DNA of 64,000 bases. It comes from Uloborus plumipes (taxonomy: Eukaryota; Arthropoda; Arachnida; Araneae; Uloboridae). Location of the stretch: contig JAXGGA010004440.1 of assembly GCA_038373865.1 (NCBI GenBank), positions 1 to 64,000 of the forward strand, read 5' to 3'. Below the pieces are notes generated by a model. It made no database searches and was not told the DNA's origin. It was given only the letters and a program-made list of their open reading frames with translations. Made by a program: the position numbers and the translations under genes. Of this stretch, positions 34,621 through 47,000 are shown in pieces (the stretch's first letter is position 1; every line of letters starts with the position of its first letter).

Positions 34621-35550
34621 GTCAGTCACTTTACGGCAAGAAATTGGGAACTTTCCAAAAACTCTTCTGTTCGGCACTTTTCTGGCTTACCAGGAAGGCT
34701 CCTGGAGCAGTTTAACAAATTTGGCCAGTGCTAAGGCAGAAATTGCAAGCAAATACCTGAGCTTCTTATAAAATTGCAGTTCTTGCAAAACTGCAACATT
34801 GAAAGATTGCACATACCGTTATTTGGCTGAAGTCAATCTGGACAATCCGTAATCGAACTGAAGGCGAAACACTAAACAAATACATTGGATATACCTTCCA
34901 ACTAGTAGCTAAAAATACCTTTCACAACAGCGAGAAGTCGGCGTTCATGCAACTTGTATCAATATAGGAAGCTCTTTCGTAAAAGAAACTGGTTTCTTCA
35001 AGGAAATTGGTTTAAACCAGCAAAATCCCGAAACTTAAATTTGGAATGTTTCTAATTATTTTTAGTGTTATTGTTAGGTTAAATCACATTTTTTATGACC
35101 CTGTATATCATTTTAAACATTTATCTTTGTTAAAACATTCCATTTTCACGTCCATTACGGTTTAAAAGTTGATTAATACTTGAAAATTTAATCTTACATC
35201 TTTTTAGGCTGACATCTTGAATTTTATTATTTGGTAATTTTTTTTATTCGTATACTTTTCATAAATATTTATTTTTAATAGAATTGTATTTTGACTAAAG
35301 AGTACAATCATTTTTAAGTGTAAAACAAGCTTCATTGCACTTACGTTTCCATTAATTTGCTTCATACCTTTTACAGCAGCCATATTGGATTTCGCCATTT
35401 TGACAAAAATGCTCAAGGTTTATCGTCTGGCACTCAACGGATTCGGAATCAGCAGGTCAAATTCATATAGAAACCATCAAAAAATGTCATATATGTAAAA
35501 ATTTTAGGTATCATGACATTTCAATGGACACTAGCCTGGACTATTAATGA

Positions 35551-35642
35551 CAATTTTTAAATTTTGGACAACTGTGCTATACTAATCAGTTGAAGTACCA
35601 TGAAATATAGTTTGACCTTTTGTATTAGTGATAGTATAAAGT
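35551..35642. other. Short spacer
   Basis: Nothing recognised apart from the TATAAAGT target copy at its right end. Confidence 0.4.
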
Positions 35643-35805
35643 CAGGCCTGTCATTTAGGGGGGGGTCAATTGTCTTCCCCTGACTTTGAGAAATCAATGT
35701 ATTTACATATAAGTGGGCGTGGTTTTATATGTTTTCCGATGAAAATTCATTGTGTTCGGACCCTTTGCCCCCCCCCCCCTGGAAAAACTTGAAATGACGT
35801 CCCTG
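35643..35805. mobile_element. 163-bp hAT MITE with perfect 8-bp target duplication
   Basis: TATAAAGT flanks both sides (35635-35642 and 35806-35813). The ends CAGGCCTGTCATTT (left) and CAGGGACGTCATTT (right, reverse complement) are inverted repeats. The interior has a G-run, a poly-C run and the phrase ACATATAAGTGGGCGTGG. Relatives occur at 11272-11450 and, in reverse orientation, at about 53297-53464. Confidence 0.85.
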
Positions 35806-35813
35806 TATAAAGT

Positions 35814-36590
35814 ATATTACTTTTATATTTGTAGAGAAAAAATACTCTCTAAAAGCGTTTTTTTTTAGTTTTTCCAAACTATAATTAAATTGTTCAGGAA
35901 AAGTTACCTTTGAAGATCAAAGCATCTGATACTAAAAGTAGTTTTAAAAACTTGATACTAATTTTGTAATATATTTTTTAAGCTAAAAATATTTTTTTTT
36001 TTTTTTAATTATAAAGTTCTTGATGTTAACATTTGATATATTTTTTAAAATTTAGTAATATTAGGTGCAGTAATTTTTAAATTTAGTATTAAACGTATTT
36101 TCATTTTAAATGTTTTGTACAAGTGAGGCTTTTCAATGCAGTTAACGCTATCTTCTTTTTGTAGCGTTTGGTATTAATGCCAACACAATCCATTTTCTTT
36201 TAATTGTGCAGGAATAACAAAAGCATTTCTCGTTTTGCCCATTTAATTTTTCAAAGGTTTTCTTTTCATTTTGACTAATAGTTTTTTCGCAGCTTCAATT
36301 TTGTCTTCCTTTTCAAATTATCAGAATTGTCTCATTATTAACAGATAAAAAGTATTTGGATTGTGCAGGTTTTGAAGTAAAACGACAATTATATATTATT
36401 TTCTTTAATTTTCCACTCAAATGCTAATAAAATTCGTGTGGTTTCGCATTATTGAGCCATGTACTATTGGAGCCTGTATAATAAAAAATATGAGTTGATT
36501 AAGTAATTAAATTAGCAAAATATTGTCGGTGTTGTCCGCATTTTTGTTTTACAATGGCCACATAGTTCTTCTTCTTTTTTCATATCCCCG
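35814..36590. other. AT-rich DNA, no gene
   Basis: A T-run near 35991-36006 and otherwise nothing recognised. Confidence 0.5.
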
Positions 36591-36665
36591 GGATCTAGCA
36601 GAGCTAGATCAAGTCCAACAAATCCTTCACCTTCAAAAAATCAATGACTAGACCTGGTCTATCCC

Positions 36666-37056
36666 TCAAGTTTTCAGTGGATAGACCCAGGCAGGATAGA
36701 ATGTGGTCTGGAGAGTTCTGCGCAGTGATACAATTTTACACAGGGCATAGTCTTTTACTCCAGTGGAATACCTGAGGGACTTGATGTGTCCACTGCGGAG
36801 TCTTGTGATGGCTGTTTGGTACTGCCTGTTGGTGTTTATAGCTAGACAGCCTCCCGGGCGATCACTCTTGTACCAACTATGGCTCGGCGGATTTATCCAG
36901 TTGTTCTTGGTCCTGAGCTTGGTCATTGAGACGATCTCTGGAGATGTAAGAGGCCCAGAGGGTGCCGTGACTTCGGCACAGCCCCTGCTTTGGCAAGGCT
37001 GTCAGCAATTTCGTTACATGGGATGTCCACAGAAGAGGGAATCCATATTGTAAAAG
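36666..37056 (-). pseudogene. LINE fragment: end of the RNase H domain and C-terminus
   Basis: Reading the - strand from about 37050, one frame gives IWIPSSVDIPCNEIADSLAK followed by AGA. This is the end of a retrotransposon RNase H domain (the usual motif is WIPSH.GI.GNE.AD.LAK.). A stop follows, and after a frame shift the sequence continues SEIVSMTKLRTKNNW, then HSWYKSDRPGG and RQYQTAITRLRSGHIKSL. These match the C-terminal tail seen after RNase H in Jockey/I-type LINEs; the usual cysteines of the downstream knuckle are largely missing. No reverse transcriptase is present. It is a dead truncated insertion, with local GC higher than its surroundings. The 36763-37053 frame on the + strand is its shadow. 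Confidence 0.7.
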
Positions 37057-39239
37057 TATGAGTTGAACTAGTTTTATAGTTGAAGTGGCTTTTGGTAGCT
37101 GTTTTCGACCTAACCGGAAAATTAGTTTCAAATGGCTTTGTGATATGATAGCATCGGAAAAGAAGTGTAATAAAGATAAATCACTTTTGAAAAGTCAGGA
37201 GTTTGATTAAAAACGCTTCATTTATCTTTTGCCGAATGGAAGTGCAGAAAGTCTTTTGATATTAACTATTTCTTTTCAGGATTTTAATTTCTGACAGACT
37301 TTTAAAAATTTGCAAAATGTCCCCAAAATAATTTACCTCATAATTATACACCATGCACTAAAAGCCATTTTATTTCTTGAACCCTGATGTGTCATTGAAA
37401 TACATAAAAATTCTGTTTTTTTTAAAAAATACTTTATTTAAAGTCTAACCTTTTTATCTACTTAATATTTTGATCTTATTCATTAGATGGAGGAATACTG
37501 TAAAAAAATGAATTATTGTTATACGATTCTCTTTCTTTTTATTTCGAAGAATAAAAATATTCAAGAAAACTACTTTTCTACTGCGTTTATAACAGAATAC
37601 TTGCTTTGTTTACGTATTAAAACAGTTAAATTTCCATTAAGAGAAAATGAAGAGCTATACGACAAAAGTTGCACAGCTGATGTACTTAAATACACATTAA
37701 ACAACAGCAATTTTTTTTCTCTTATTTGGTCTACGTAATGTCAAGTCATTTTTTTTCCTTCTTTTTTTCAAACAATTCTGCTCTGATGAAATATGAATAA
37801 GGACTGTAATTTCCAGACAATGTACTTTTTAATGGCTGCATTTGAAAATTGCAATATAAGTTTATGTTTAACGTTTGAATATGCCTTAAAATATCGTCTA
37901 AAACAGTGTTTTACGGCTTTTTTGTGTCTTCATTTGACAAATACTTCACACAAGCGAAAATTAAAAAATGGTGAGAGTGAAGGAGCAATCCATTGATAAT
38001 GTTGTTTTCTCTTAAAAAAATTTCTTACGGAGAAACGTTCGAAGCATATTCGTCGCATAGATCAGGCTTTAAGATCTAGATTTTTTGATTCGAAATTGAG
38101 AAAAAAGTTTTTCAAACAAAAAAAAAAATAGACATAAGAACGAGGAATCTTGTTCCAAAGCTCTTTCAAATATTTTATTAAAGTCGAAAAAATGCCATTG
38201 GAGACGTAATGTTGTGGGGGTTCAACCAGATAGACGGACTGACAGATCAACAAACAAGTATTTTATCACTTGCATGCCTTCTTTAAATTATTTGGTATTA
38301 CTAATTCAATTATTTATCTTATTTTTCACTTTTTTTTTGTTTTTAGCTGAATTGTACTAAGTTGTAATTTGAACAATGTAATCCTATTCTTGCTGTTTTT
38401 CAAAAAAATAGGCTTGCAAGCATATAAAATGAAATAATTACAAAATAAAACATACATTTGTACGAACAGCATTTTTAGGAACTTTTCTGAAGTAAAACAA
38501 ATGGAGTGCCTACTTTTCTAGCATTTTGTTCAGTGCTTGTTAATAAGTATTTTTTCAACAGTCCTAATGCGTTTTTTGTAATCAATTTTCATTGTAATTA
38601 CACTTTTGAAACCAATTTAAATTAAATACTATAATGTCAGTTTTATAATAAAATTTTTATAACTTGTAAGTTAAAGGTTTTTTTCTACTTTATACTGACT
38701 GATAAAGAAGTTAAAGTGAAAATCCTAAAAGAAACATATGCATGCCTCTTTTATGGCAGATAACAATTTCACGTAATGAAAAGCAATTCTATTAAGAGAA
38801 TGAATACTTGATAAGAGCAAGCGAAAAAAAAATCTGTTAAAATAAATCGTTTCATTGCCTAAAAGAATCGTTTATAATCAAATGGAGAGTCAATAATGGT
38901 GAAATGATTGTGTCTGAAAAGAAGACCTTTCCGGCCTGCAATGTTTACTAGTTCACAGTTCACGACATGATCATTAGCTTTCCTTGAAATATTCCTGATT
39001 CCTTTCCTTTAAGTGAAGACATTTAATGTAAGCGAGTTTTACTTTTGTTGATTTTGTGCTCGTTTAATCCATAACTGCCCAGTATCCCTCATGGTATTTG
39101 TGTCGAAAATTTTGTTAATTTTGCAACTTATCATTCCTTTTTATATGCTTGATGCAGAAATTGATATTAGTTGCATTTTTAAAGAGCTGTTATCGACGAG
39201 AGTTTCATGCGATACGCTGTTGTCAAGGTTGCTATCGAC
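37057..39239. other. AT-rich DNA, no gene
   Basis: Open frames at 37487-37738, 37793-37996 and 38062-38253 have no recognised motif and AT-driven composition. Nothing else recognised. Confidence 0.5.
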
Positions 39240-40150
39240 TGTTACCGTGTATTAACATTGGCATCAAGTTTTCGTACTCTATTTTTAGGCGTTGAGCAAT
39301 GAACAGCTAGCTGTCTTAGTTTATTGCAATTTATAATGTTGAAAAAATGGTAGCCAATGAATAAGCAAGAGGATGTGTTCATTAAATCTTTAAGAATCAA
39401 TGATGACGCAAAAAAGTCCGTAATGAAAAATGTTTCTGTTTCACAATTGGTGTGAAACCAAAGTTAAATATCTCCAGAAATCGGATTCCTACTTTTTTCT
39501 GTGATCTTCTGTATGAGTTCATCCCAGGAATAGGTGCTCGAAGTTAGATGCAGTTTTACTGTAGTACCTGATAAATCATGTTTTATCAGGTAGGACTATC
39601 CTAGAAAGTTTACAATGAAAAGTTTGTTTGTTTTGCATTTGGTGTGAAGCCAGAGTTAATGGTTTCCGTGCGTGCTTGGGTCCGTAATTGGTCTTTTAAA
39701 TTTGATGCAAATTTTAATGTGGAAGAGGCCTTAACAAATTAGCTAGCACGATGTTAGGTACATTACCTTGAGTAGAACTGATACATGGCCCAGAACATCT
39801 ATGGTGTAAAATTTGTTTGTATCACAATTGGTATAAGATTTGGGTTATATTCGCTAGATACCTAAGTCTTTCCTACTTTTTCTGTTTTCTTTTGCATATG
39901 TTTAGGGCGGGAGTAGGTACTCTAAGTGCAATATTTAATGTGGAATCAGTAGTAGCAAATGATTAAGCACGAGGGTGTGATAATCAAATTACTTAAAAAT
40001 CATGGTAAGACCAGAAAGATTAGGATGAAAATATTTTTTTCTCTTTCACAATTGGTGTGCAAGCAGGGTTAGTACAATCTATATGTGCTTTTTTTCTGGA
40101 GTTTTCTGTGCACAATTCATTGGAAGGAGAATATGCAAATCAGTTTTATA
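39240..40150. repeat. Degenerate tandem array, period about 190-225 bp
   Basis: The phrase CACAATTGGTGTGAAACCA recurs with changes at about 39442, 39634, 39823 and 40047, each time preceded by an AATGAAAAxTTTGTTT-like stretch. A second landmark, GCAAATGAATAAGCAAGAGG-like, recurs near 39350, 39735 and 39955. That gives at least four units, strongly diverged. A perfect 10-bp-stem hairpin ACCTGATAAA...TTTATCAGGT lies at 39568-39595. No coding frame runs through the array. Confidence 0.6.
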
Positions 40151-40839
40151 ACCGATTTTTGTTTTTATTGTCGTGTCTATAGGTAGCATTTTCCATGCAA
40201 AATGTACCATTGCTTCGATCGTATATACTGTTTTGATGTTTCAAAATCTAGACAAACGCACTAAAAGGGTTCCCTATGGGTGAGCCATAATTAGCCTCCG
40301 TAGGCCAGTCTAAACTTTGTGGTCATAACAGATTTAGCGTATTTTAGCTGCCGTTAACGTACACTGTTAAAAATGTAGGACAAATTTAAGGATACCGTAA
40401 AATAAATGGCTTACGGTACGGACAAAGTGTTAAAGTAAGCTGTACCGAGAAAAAACGAATACAACTTTAATTGGTGCGCTTTGGTAAGCGCGGTTTAAAG
40501 CATGTGGCGCATTTTTGATTCTGAGGCTTTGAGATATCTTTCAGGAAAGTTGTAAAAGCACCGGGGGACAAACGACGAGAACAGTGGATTGAATCCAACC
40601 GTTTGAATATAACAATCTAAAGCACAAAGGTCATAAAGCACAAATTAGCAATTGATTAATAACAAGTATTTCGGGGTTAAAAAGAGTTATTTTTAAATGC
40701 AAAAATTGTTTAGCATGTAAAGGCGTCCCAGAAAAAGAAAAGATTACATACTAAAGCTTACACCTTTTATATTGAAAAAAGAGTTAATCAAACCTGGAAA
40801 TACTTGACTTCAATCAATTTCTAATTCATGATTTATGAA
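40151..40839. other. No recognised gene
   Basis: A slightly GC-richer patch (40380-40620) contains TGTAGGACAAA at about 40374, a word repeated near 62.7-63.0 kb. No frame or domain is visible. Confidence 0.45.
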
Positions 40840-41660
40840 TGTTACTAGCTGCCAGGGCAGCTAGATTAGCTTCCTGCGGCATGTTGATGCATAACGTCCC
40901 CCCTCTCTAACTTTTACCTCATTCTGAAGTTATATTATTTGATATAATTTAATGTTCATTCGATTTCAAGACATACCACGCACGTGGCCCGGCGTTGCAC
41001 GGGCACTTCGTGCCCTGAAAGTAGTGAGAAAAAAATTTAAAGAAACTACTCCCCGCCAAGGCGGCTCGCTTACAGGCGCTTCACGCCTTTTCTTTTTTCC
41101 TATATAAAAAAAATCATTCGAATTATTGAGATGCTTCACGCCTTCAAGATGGTGAGGAAAGTTTCAGTAAGTTCAGCTCGCTCAAAGGAAAAAAGCAGAC
41201 ATAGATACTCAGTTTTTAATATAAGTAGATGGCTCTTCAACAAATAAATGTTTCAAAATATTACCAGTAGCTAGCGATAAAAATTCTACGTAAGTGGCCC
41301 GCTTATGAGTTTCGTGTTTGATTTAGTTAAGCCTTCATTCAAAATTCTCATTATCATTGTTATTATACTGTTTCATGGCAACGACGGTTTGCAAGAATGG
41401 ATTTCATATTTAATCATTTATTAGGCTTAATCGCTTCAAACTTGACTACTTATTAATTGATATCTTCGCTAATTAAAATCGTATAATTATATTAATTGAA
41501 ACTAATGAAGCCTGAAAAATTACCTATCTATCGGTACCTGGTTCGACTTTCAGGTCATTGGCGTTCAGGAGAAAGAAGCGTGACATAGAAAGATAGTTAG
41601 AAAGATAGAAAGAAAGATAGTTAGAAAGATACTCAGTTTTTAATATAAGTAGATATTTCA
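40840..41660. repeat. Dispersed repeat pieces with ACTAGCTG and CCCGGCGTTGCACGGGC phrases
   Basis: ACTAGCTGCCAGGGCAGCTAG (40852) and GGCCCGGCGTTGCACGGGCA (40986) are typical edge sequences of RTE-like repeats in arthropods. The tail phrase GATACTCAGTTTTTAATATA followed by AGTAGAT occurs twice (about 41207 and 41635), so two related tails are present. A GAAAGATA/GTTAGAAAGATA simple repeat fills 41588-41633. Confidence 0.45.
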
Positions 41661-44061
41661 TTGTTACTTTGCTGCTAAAATGCATTTATTCATGTCACTT
41701 GAAGCTCATTTCGTTCAATCTTTTGTTATGTTTTTGTCCTTTTAGTAGTGAAATAGAATTTTACTGTGAAGTATTGGAAACATGCAATGTAATAATTCCA
41801 CCGTACCTTTCACATTTTTTTTACCGTTCACGACAGGTTTAGGCCAAGTTAAGTTTAAGACTTACATTCCTCCAAAAACAAGCACCAAATTTTTTTGTCA
41901 AATGTTTTTGCATTCATGAGCTCATATCATTTTGCACACCAGAAAAGGTTTTGTTGTAATCGAATACGTTTAACAAACTTGTGATTTTTTAACATTGTTA
42001 TTTATATTTTTTCTATTTAACCCAAAAATATTTAGTTACATACTACTCTAAATATACTTCATGAATAAATGTTTGAGGTTTAGTTTAAAAACTCTTCAAA
42101 ACTGTTCCTAATAACAAATATTATAATCCTAGACATATTGAGAGCCTTCATAATTACAAATTTCTGATCTCGTAACTTTGATTAATACTATCCCGATGTT
42201 CTTTCCTAGCATTAAAAGGCGCAATTACTTTAAGATTAATAAGTTATTTTCCGTGCATATTTCATTCTAAGCAAAATATTTATGTCAATAACAACGCCGA
42301 ATAGCTTTCTACGAAGAACATTCCAATTTCTTTTCACATTTATGAGTGCTGAGCGAAGACTTAATTATGAGAGTTAGGTAAACGGAACTCTTAAGACTTT
42401 TACGATGAATATATATTTAACTGATAAATGCATAATCTCCGCATTAAAATTCATAGCTCATTTGCAAGCACGAGGTAATAACAGATTGAATTTTCAACCA
42501 GAATATTAAGGGAAGAATTATAACACTTATTAGGAGTCAGGAAAAGATAGCATCATTAATGTTTAAATAATACTAACATTCCTATATGCTATTATAGGGC
42601 TGTTATTGTGATCACGTAATCAGAAACAAGGACCTATATATGTATTTTTTTTTAAATCCATCTAACTTTTTTTTGTACGTATTTTTGTTGTTATCGAGAA
42701 ATATATTTTTTAACTACTAGAGGGCTGGAAACCCTGCTGGTTTAACCCCCGAAGATTGCTTTGCAATTTTAATTGGTTCGCGAAAAACAAATTGTCGGCT
42801 AGGATGAATCAGATAAAAGTACACATTACGATTAGAACAAAATGAAAATCCAGCTCCCAAGCTCTTAAAGAAACGTTGGTCTCAAAAGCCAACTATGCTA
42901 AATTCAGTAAATAAATTTCATTCTTAATGTAAATCTGCATCAAATGTACGCAAGCAAATTTATAAATTAAAAAGTTTCCACAACTCCTCTCCTTTTAATC
43001 TCAATATTTCTGCCTTTTTCATAAGCTCAAAAAACATAATGAAATATATAAATAAAAAAATAAATAAATAATGTAATAATAATAAAAGATACACGTACAG
43101 TTGGTAAATGTTCCGTTAAAAGGAAAAATATGGTCGTATTAATCATCCTGCACTTTATACCGATATAAATTGTTTTCCAATGTTTCTATTTTGCTATTCC
43201 TTTCAAGAACAGATGCAATTACACCCTCACTCCCTTCAGAAAAAAGTTTTTAATTCTTCATGTTTCCCATTAGCCAGGATGATTTTAAAAGAAATTTTCT
43301 AAATTTCGTGTTTTGAATTAAATTCAGTATCAAAATGGGCAAATATGAGAAACTGTTTGGCAAAAAATGTCTTAGTTCTTTGTTAATACCAGATGTTCTT
43401 CCTAAATGCATTAATTAAGCTTTTATTTGTGTTACATTTTAGATTTAAAGACTGCTATGTATCAGGCTTTCACCCACAAAGGGAAATACATTTCTTAGCA
43501 AATAAAAGCAATGTTAATGATCATAGTCTACCCAACTTCCAAAACAAACTGCGCTTTAATTATCACGACAAGATGTAAAGGGATTTCAGGTCACATGAAA
43601 CTACATTTGATCTCTAGTTAGATTTCTGAGCGCTTCTAACTCTAGTGAAGCGTGAGGCGATGTTAATGTGTTGAAACACCGGGGATTATATTTCCAGGAT
43701 TAGAATTTATCCACAGATCGATTTTGCAGAGCAGCTTGAAAGCTTCTCAAGCTGCTTGAACCCGTTTTACTAGATCCGCAATCAGGACAACGAAATAGGT
43801 ATCAAAATGGTCAGTATTAGATGAGACCTAATAGTACTATCAACTAAGATTTTAAATCATTTTTGATCTTCTAAATTTATGTAAATATTTGCACTTCATT
43901 TATACTTCCAATTTTCCAAAATACTGAAAATGAGGTGCAAAGTTAAGATATTAAAAGTTTGAACAAAAAAAGAATATTTCTTCAAAAAATGCGAAACGTA
44001 ACTTTTTATACAAATGCCCCCTAACTTATGTTTAATTAAATCTAGAGTATTATTTATTTGG
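41661..44061. other. AT-rich DNA, no gene
   Basis: A short GC patch near 42720-42860 (GAGGGCTGGAAACCCTGCTGG) may be a repeat edge. A hairpin AGCAGCTTGA...TCAAGCTGCT is at 43730-43756. The open frame 43393-43578 has no known motif. Confidence 0.45.
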
Positions 44062-47000
44062 GTCATTCATTCCATGTCAAGCGTCCCCACTAGACCCCCT
44101 CCAATTTTGATGAAAATTTTTTTGGATGTACATATAGGACTTGCATGAAACCATACCAAATTATAGCTCTATAAGCCTTATGGTTTAGCCAATAAAAATT
44201 ATTGAAAAAAGGCCTCTTTTTCGTGTCTTGAAAAAAAAAGACCAAATCTTCAATTTTGTGCTTTTATTGCTCACGACCTAAGACGATTATCAGGATCAAA
44301 TTTTGTGATTCTGATCACTATTTAAGGTAGAATAGCCTACTTGTGTAACAAAAGCTGAATGCCCAGTAGTTTTTTTGCAATTTGCTGCCAAAGTTGGTAA
44401 AAAATCGTATTTTGGTAAATTTTGATCATACGTTATTAGCTTGTATCTGCTAAGAGAATGACTTTCTGAAGCTAATTCTTTCCTCGTTTGTAGCCTGATA
44501 GTTCGTCCGAAAGGTGTGCAAGTGGCACCTCGATAGCTCAACTAATTGCTGAATTATGCTAGTTGAAATTCCAGTTAAATTTCTTTTTTCTCAATTTTTT
44601 CTCAATTTCAAAGGGCAATATCTCAAAAGGGTCATCTTGGATTCCAATTTTCTTTACATAATTAGGAAAGAACACACTTTTCTTAACTAAAAAACGTTAT
44701 TTTTATTTTTGAGACAAACCAGTTTCAAGGGATATTGCAGGTCAAAAATGTGTACGTAATTCAACGTGAAATCAAGGAAAAAAAGACATAGACCTCAAAA
44801 GTTAATGTCAATTTGTTCTATTAAAATTTACAGGAGCTATTGTACTTATTTTCTGATAAAAAAACACCTTTTTTAGATGTTTTTGAACTTTAGTTTTTGT
44901 GTGCGCATCCGTAAAAACTCAAGAAATGGCAAAAAATAAAGTTTCGTTTTCAACAAAAAAAAATTATCTTCATATCGCTGCTATAAGAGCTTGAGTCTTT
45001 TCCTATGTGTTATTTTTAAGCTCTTGAAACAGAATTTCGGATGATATGTCACTTCGCAAGGTTGTAGGTCATTAATGTTTCAAGGTCATAAAAAGCATTT
45101 TCCCATTTTTCATCAATTTTGTTTATGGGCAAACTGCAATCATAGGCTGAATATCTAGACACATCCTCGGCAGTATAATGAATGGATTTTCCATTAATAC
45201 TTATCATCTTTTCAATTACTATTGTTATTATTTATTTACACGGTGGAAATAATTGCAATATTCAACTCTATTGAAAACTGTCGTTATCGCAGTTTAGAAC
45301 AAGAAGTTCTGTCAAGAACTAAACGAGCCTACTTTCCCGTAAATCGACATCGGCATTCTCGCATCTGATCATTATTCTCTTGATTATCTGAGACTGAAAA
45401 TTATGTCAAACATACCTTTTTAGGACTTAGAGCTGATTTCGAAAAGCAAAATATACCCCTCTCAGCAGATGAAATAGACATGTAAAAAGTAATTAACGAA
45501 TAAATAAAGTTTTGTCGCACTTTTAAAGAGTGTAACTGTTACAGTTCCTCCGTAGAAAAAATCCATCTTTTTCAAAAAAAAAAAAAAAAAAATAGTAATA
45601 ATAATAATAAAATAAATAAATAAATAAATAAATAAATAAAAGACAAAGAGCATCAAAACACATTTTATCAAAGAAAGAAAAAAAAAAAAGAAAAAAAAAA
45701 CCCGTCCGTCAATAAAATGTCTCGAATTTCACTTTTAATCTGTTGCCAGTTGTTAAATATAAATAAAGAATAAAATGTTCTCGTGAATTAAAAATTTTTG
45801 TTACAAAAAAAATCGTCTGCCAAAAAAAAAAATAAAATAATAATAATAATAATAATAAATAAAATAAAACAAATGAATAAATAAACAAAAAATCGTCTGC
45901 ACAGTCAGTAATTTTTTTTCTGAGCCTGCATTTCCGCCATGTTTGCGGAGTCGGAGTCGGAATCAGAGTCCTCACAGAAGATTACTCAGAATAGTACTTT
46001 ACAAACATTATTTATCAAAACCATTTTCTTACAAAGTTAGTTTGAAGGAAATCCGACTTTAAGTTCAGGATCAACATTCAACTTAAATTCCCCGTAGACG
46101 CTAATGTTAATTTTTTTTTTCTGAACGGTTCAATATTGAACGAAAAATGGTTCAAATCAAAAAGTGAAATATGGGAATGTATGGGAAAGCCTCTCTGAGA
46201 TCTTTCAAACAAAAAAAAAGTTTATTCCATTCGGACGGTTCACTCAAAAGTTATTAGGTGGGGAAAGGTTGCTTAAACGGTTCAATGTTGAACGAAAAAG
46301 TGTTCAAATTGAAAATTTGAATACGGTAATGAAGTATCCTTGCTGAGATCCTTCGAACCAAAAAAAGTTTATTTAAATCGGACTGTTCACTCAAAAGATA
46401 TTAGGGGTGACAGCTTGATTGAGCGGTTCAATGTTGAACGAAAAATTGTTCAAATCGAAAATGTAGATACGGGAATGAAGTATCCTTGAAAAGATCTTTC
46501 GAGCAAAAAAAAGTTTGTTCAAATCGGATTGTTCACTCAAAAGTTAGCATCGTGGGACAGGTTGTTTGAACGGTTCAAAGTTGAACCAAAAATTGTTCAA
46601 ATCGAAAAATCAAATATGGGAATAAGCTGTACTCGCCGAGATCTTTCGAACAAAAAAAAAATTTATTCCATTCGGACGGTTCACTCAAAAGTTATTAGGT
46701 GGAGAAAGGTTGTTTAAACGGTTCAATGTTGAACCAAAAATGTTCCAATTGAAAATTTAAATACGGTAATAAAGCATCCTTGCCGAGATGCTTCGAACAA
46801 AAAAAAGTTTGTTTAAATCGGACTGTTCATTCAAAAGTTATTAGGGGTGACAGCTTGTTTGAACGGTTCAATGTTGAACGAAAAATTGTTCAAATCGAAA
46901 ATGTATATACGGGAATGAAGTATCCTTGAAAAGATCTTTCGAGCAAAAAAAAGTTTGTTCAAATCGGATTGTTCACTCAAAAGTTTGCATCGCGGGACAG

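Larger units (their letters stand above)
32741..35550. repeat. Large palindrome/foldback element with arms of about 0.76-0.78 kb
   Basis: The left arm 32741-33496 and the right arm 34771-35550 are reverse complements with modest divergence. Matched landmarks are TAGTCCAGGCTAG, GACCTGCTGATTCCGAATCC, TTGTCAAAATGGC, GAAACCAGTTTCTTTTACGA and AGTTTTGCAAGAA. The same frame (starting MSIFVKMAKSNMAA) is open in the left arm (+) and right arm (-), simply because the arms are copies. The loop (33497-34770) contains a broken coding remnant and a MITE. The arrangement fits a DNA transposon with very long terminal inverted repeats and a decayed internal gene. No target duplication was identified. Confidence 0.8.

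Noticed and set aside
39240..40150. CRISPR-like spaced repeats
   Set aside because: Units are about 190-225 bp and diverged, not short identical repeats with unique spacers, and the DNA is eukaryotic in character.
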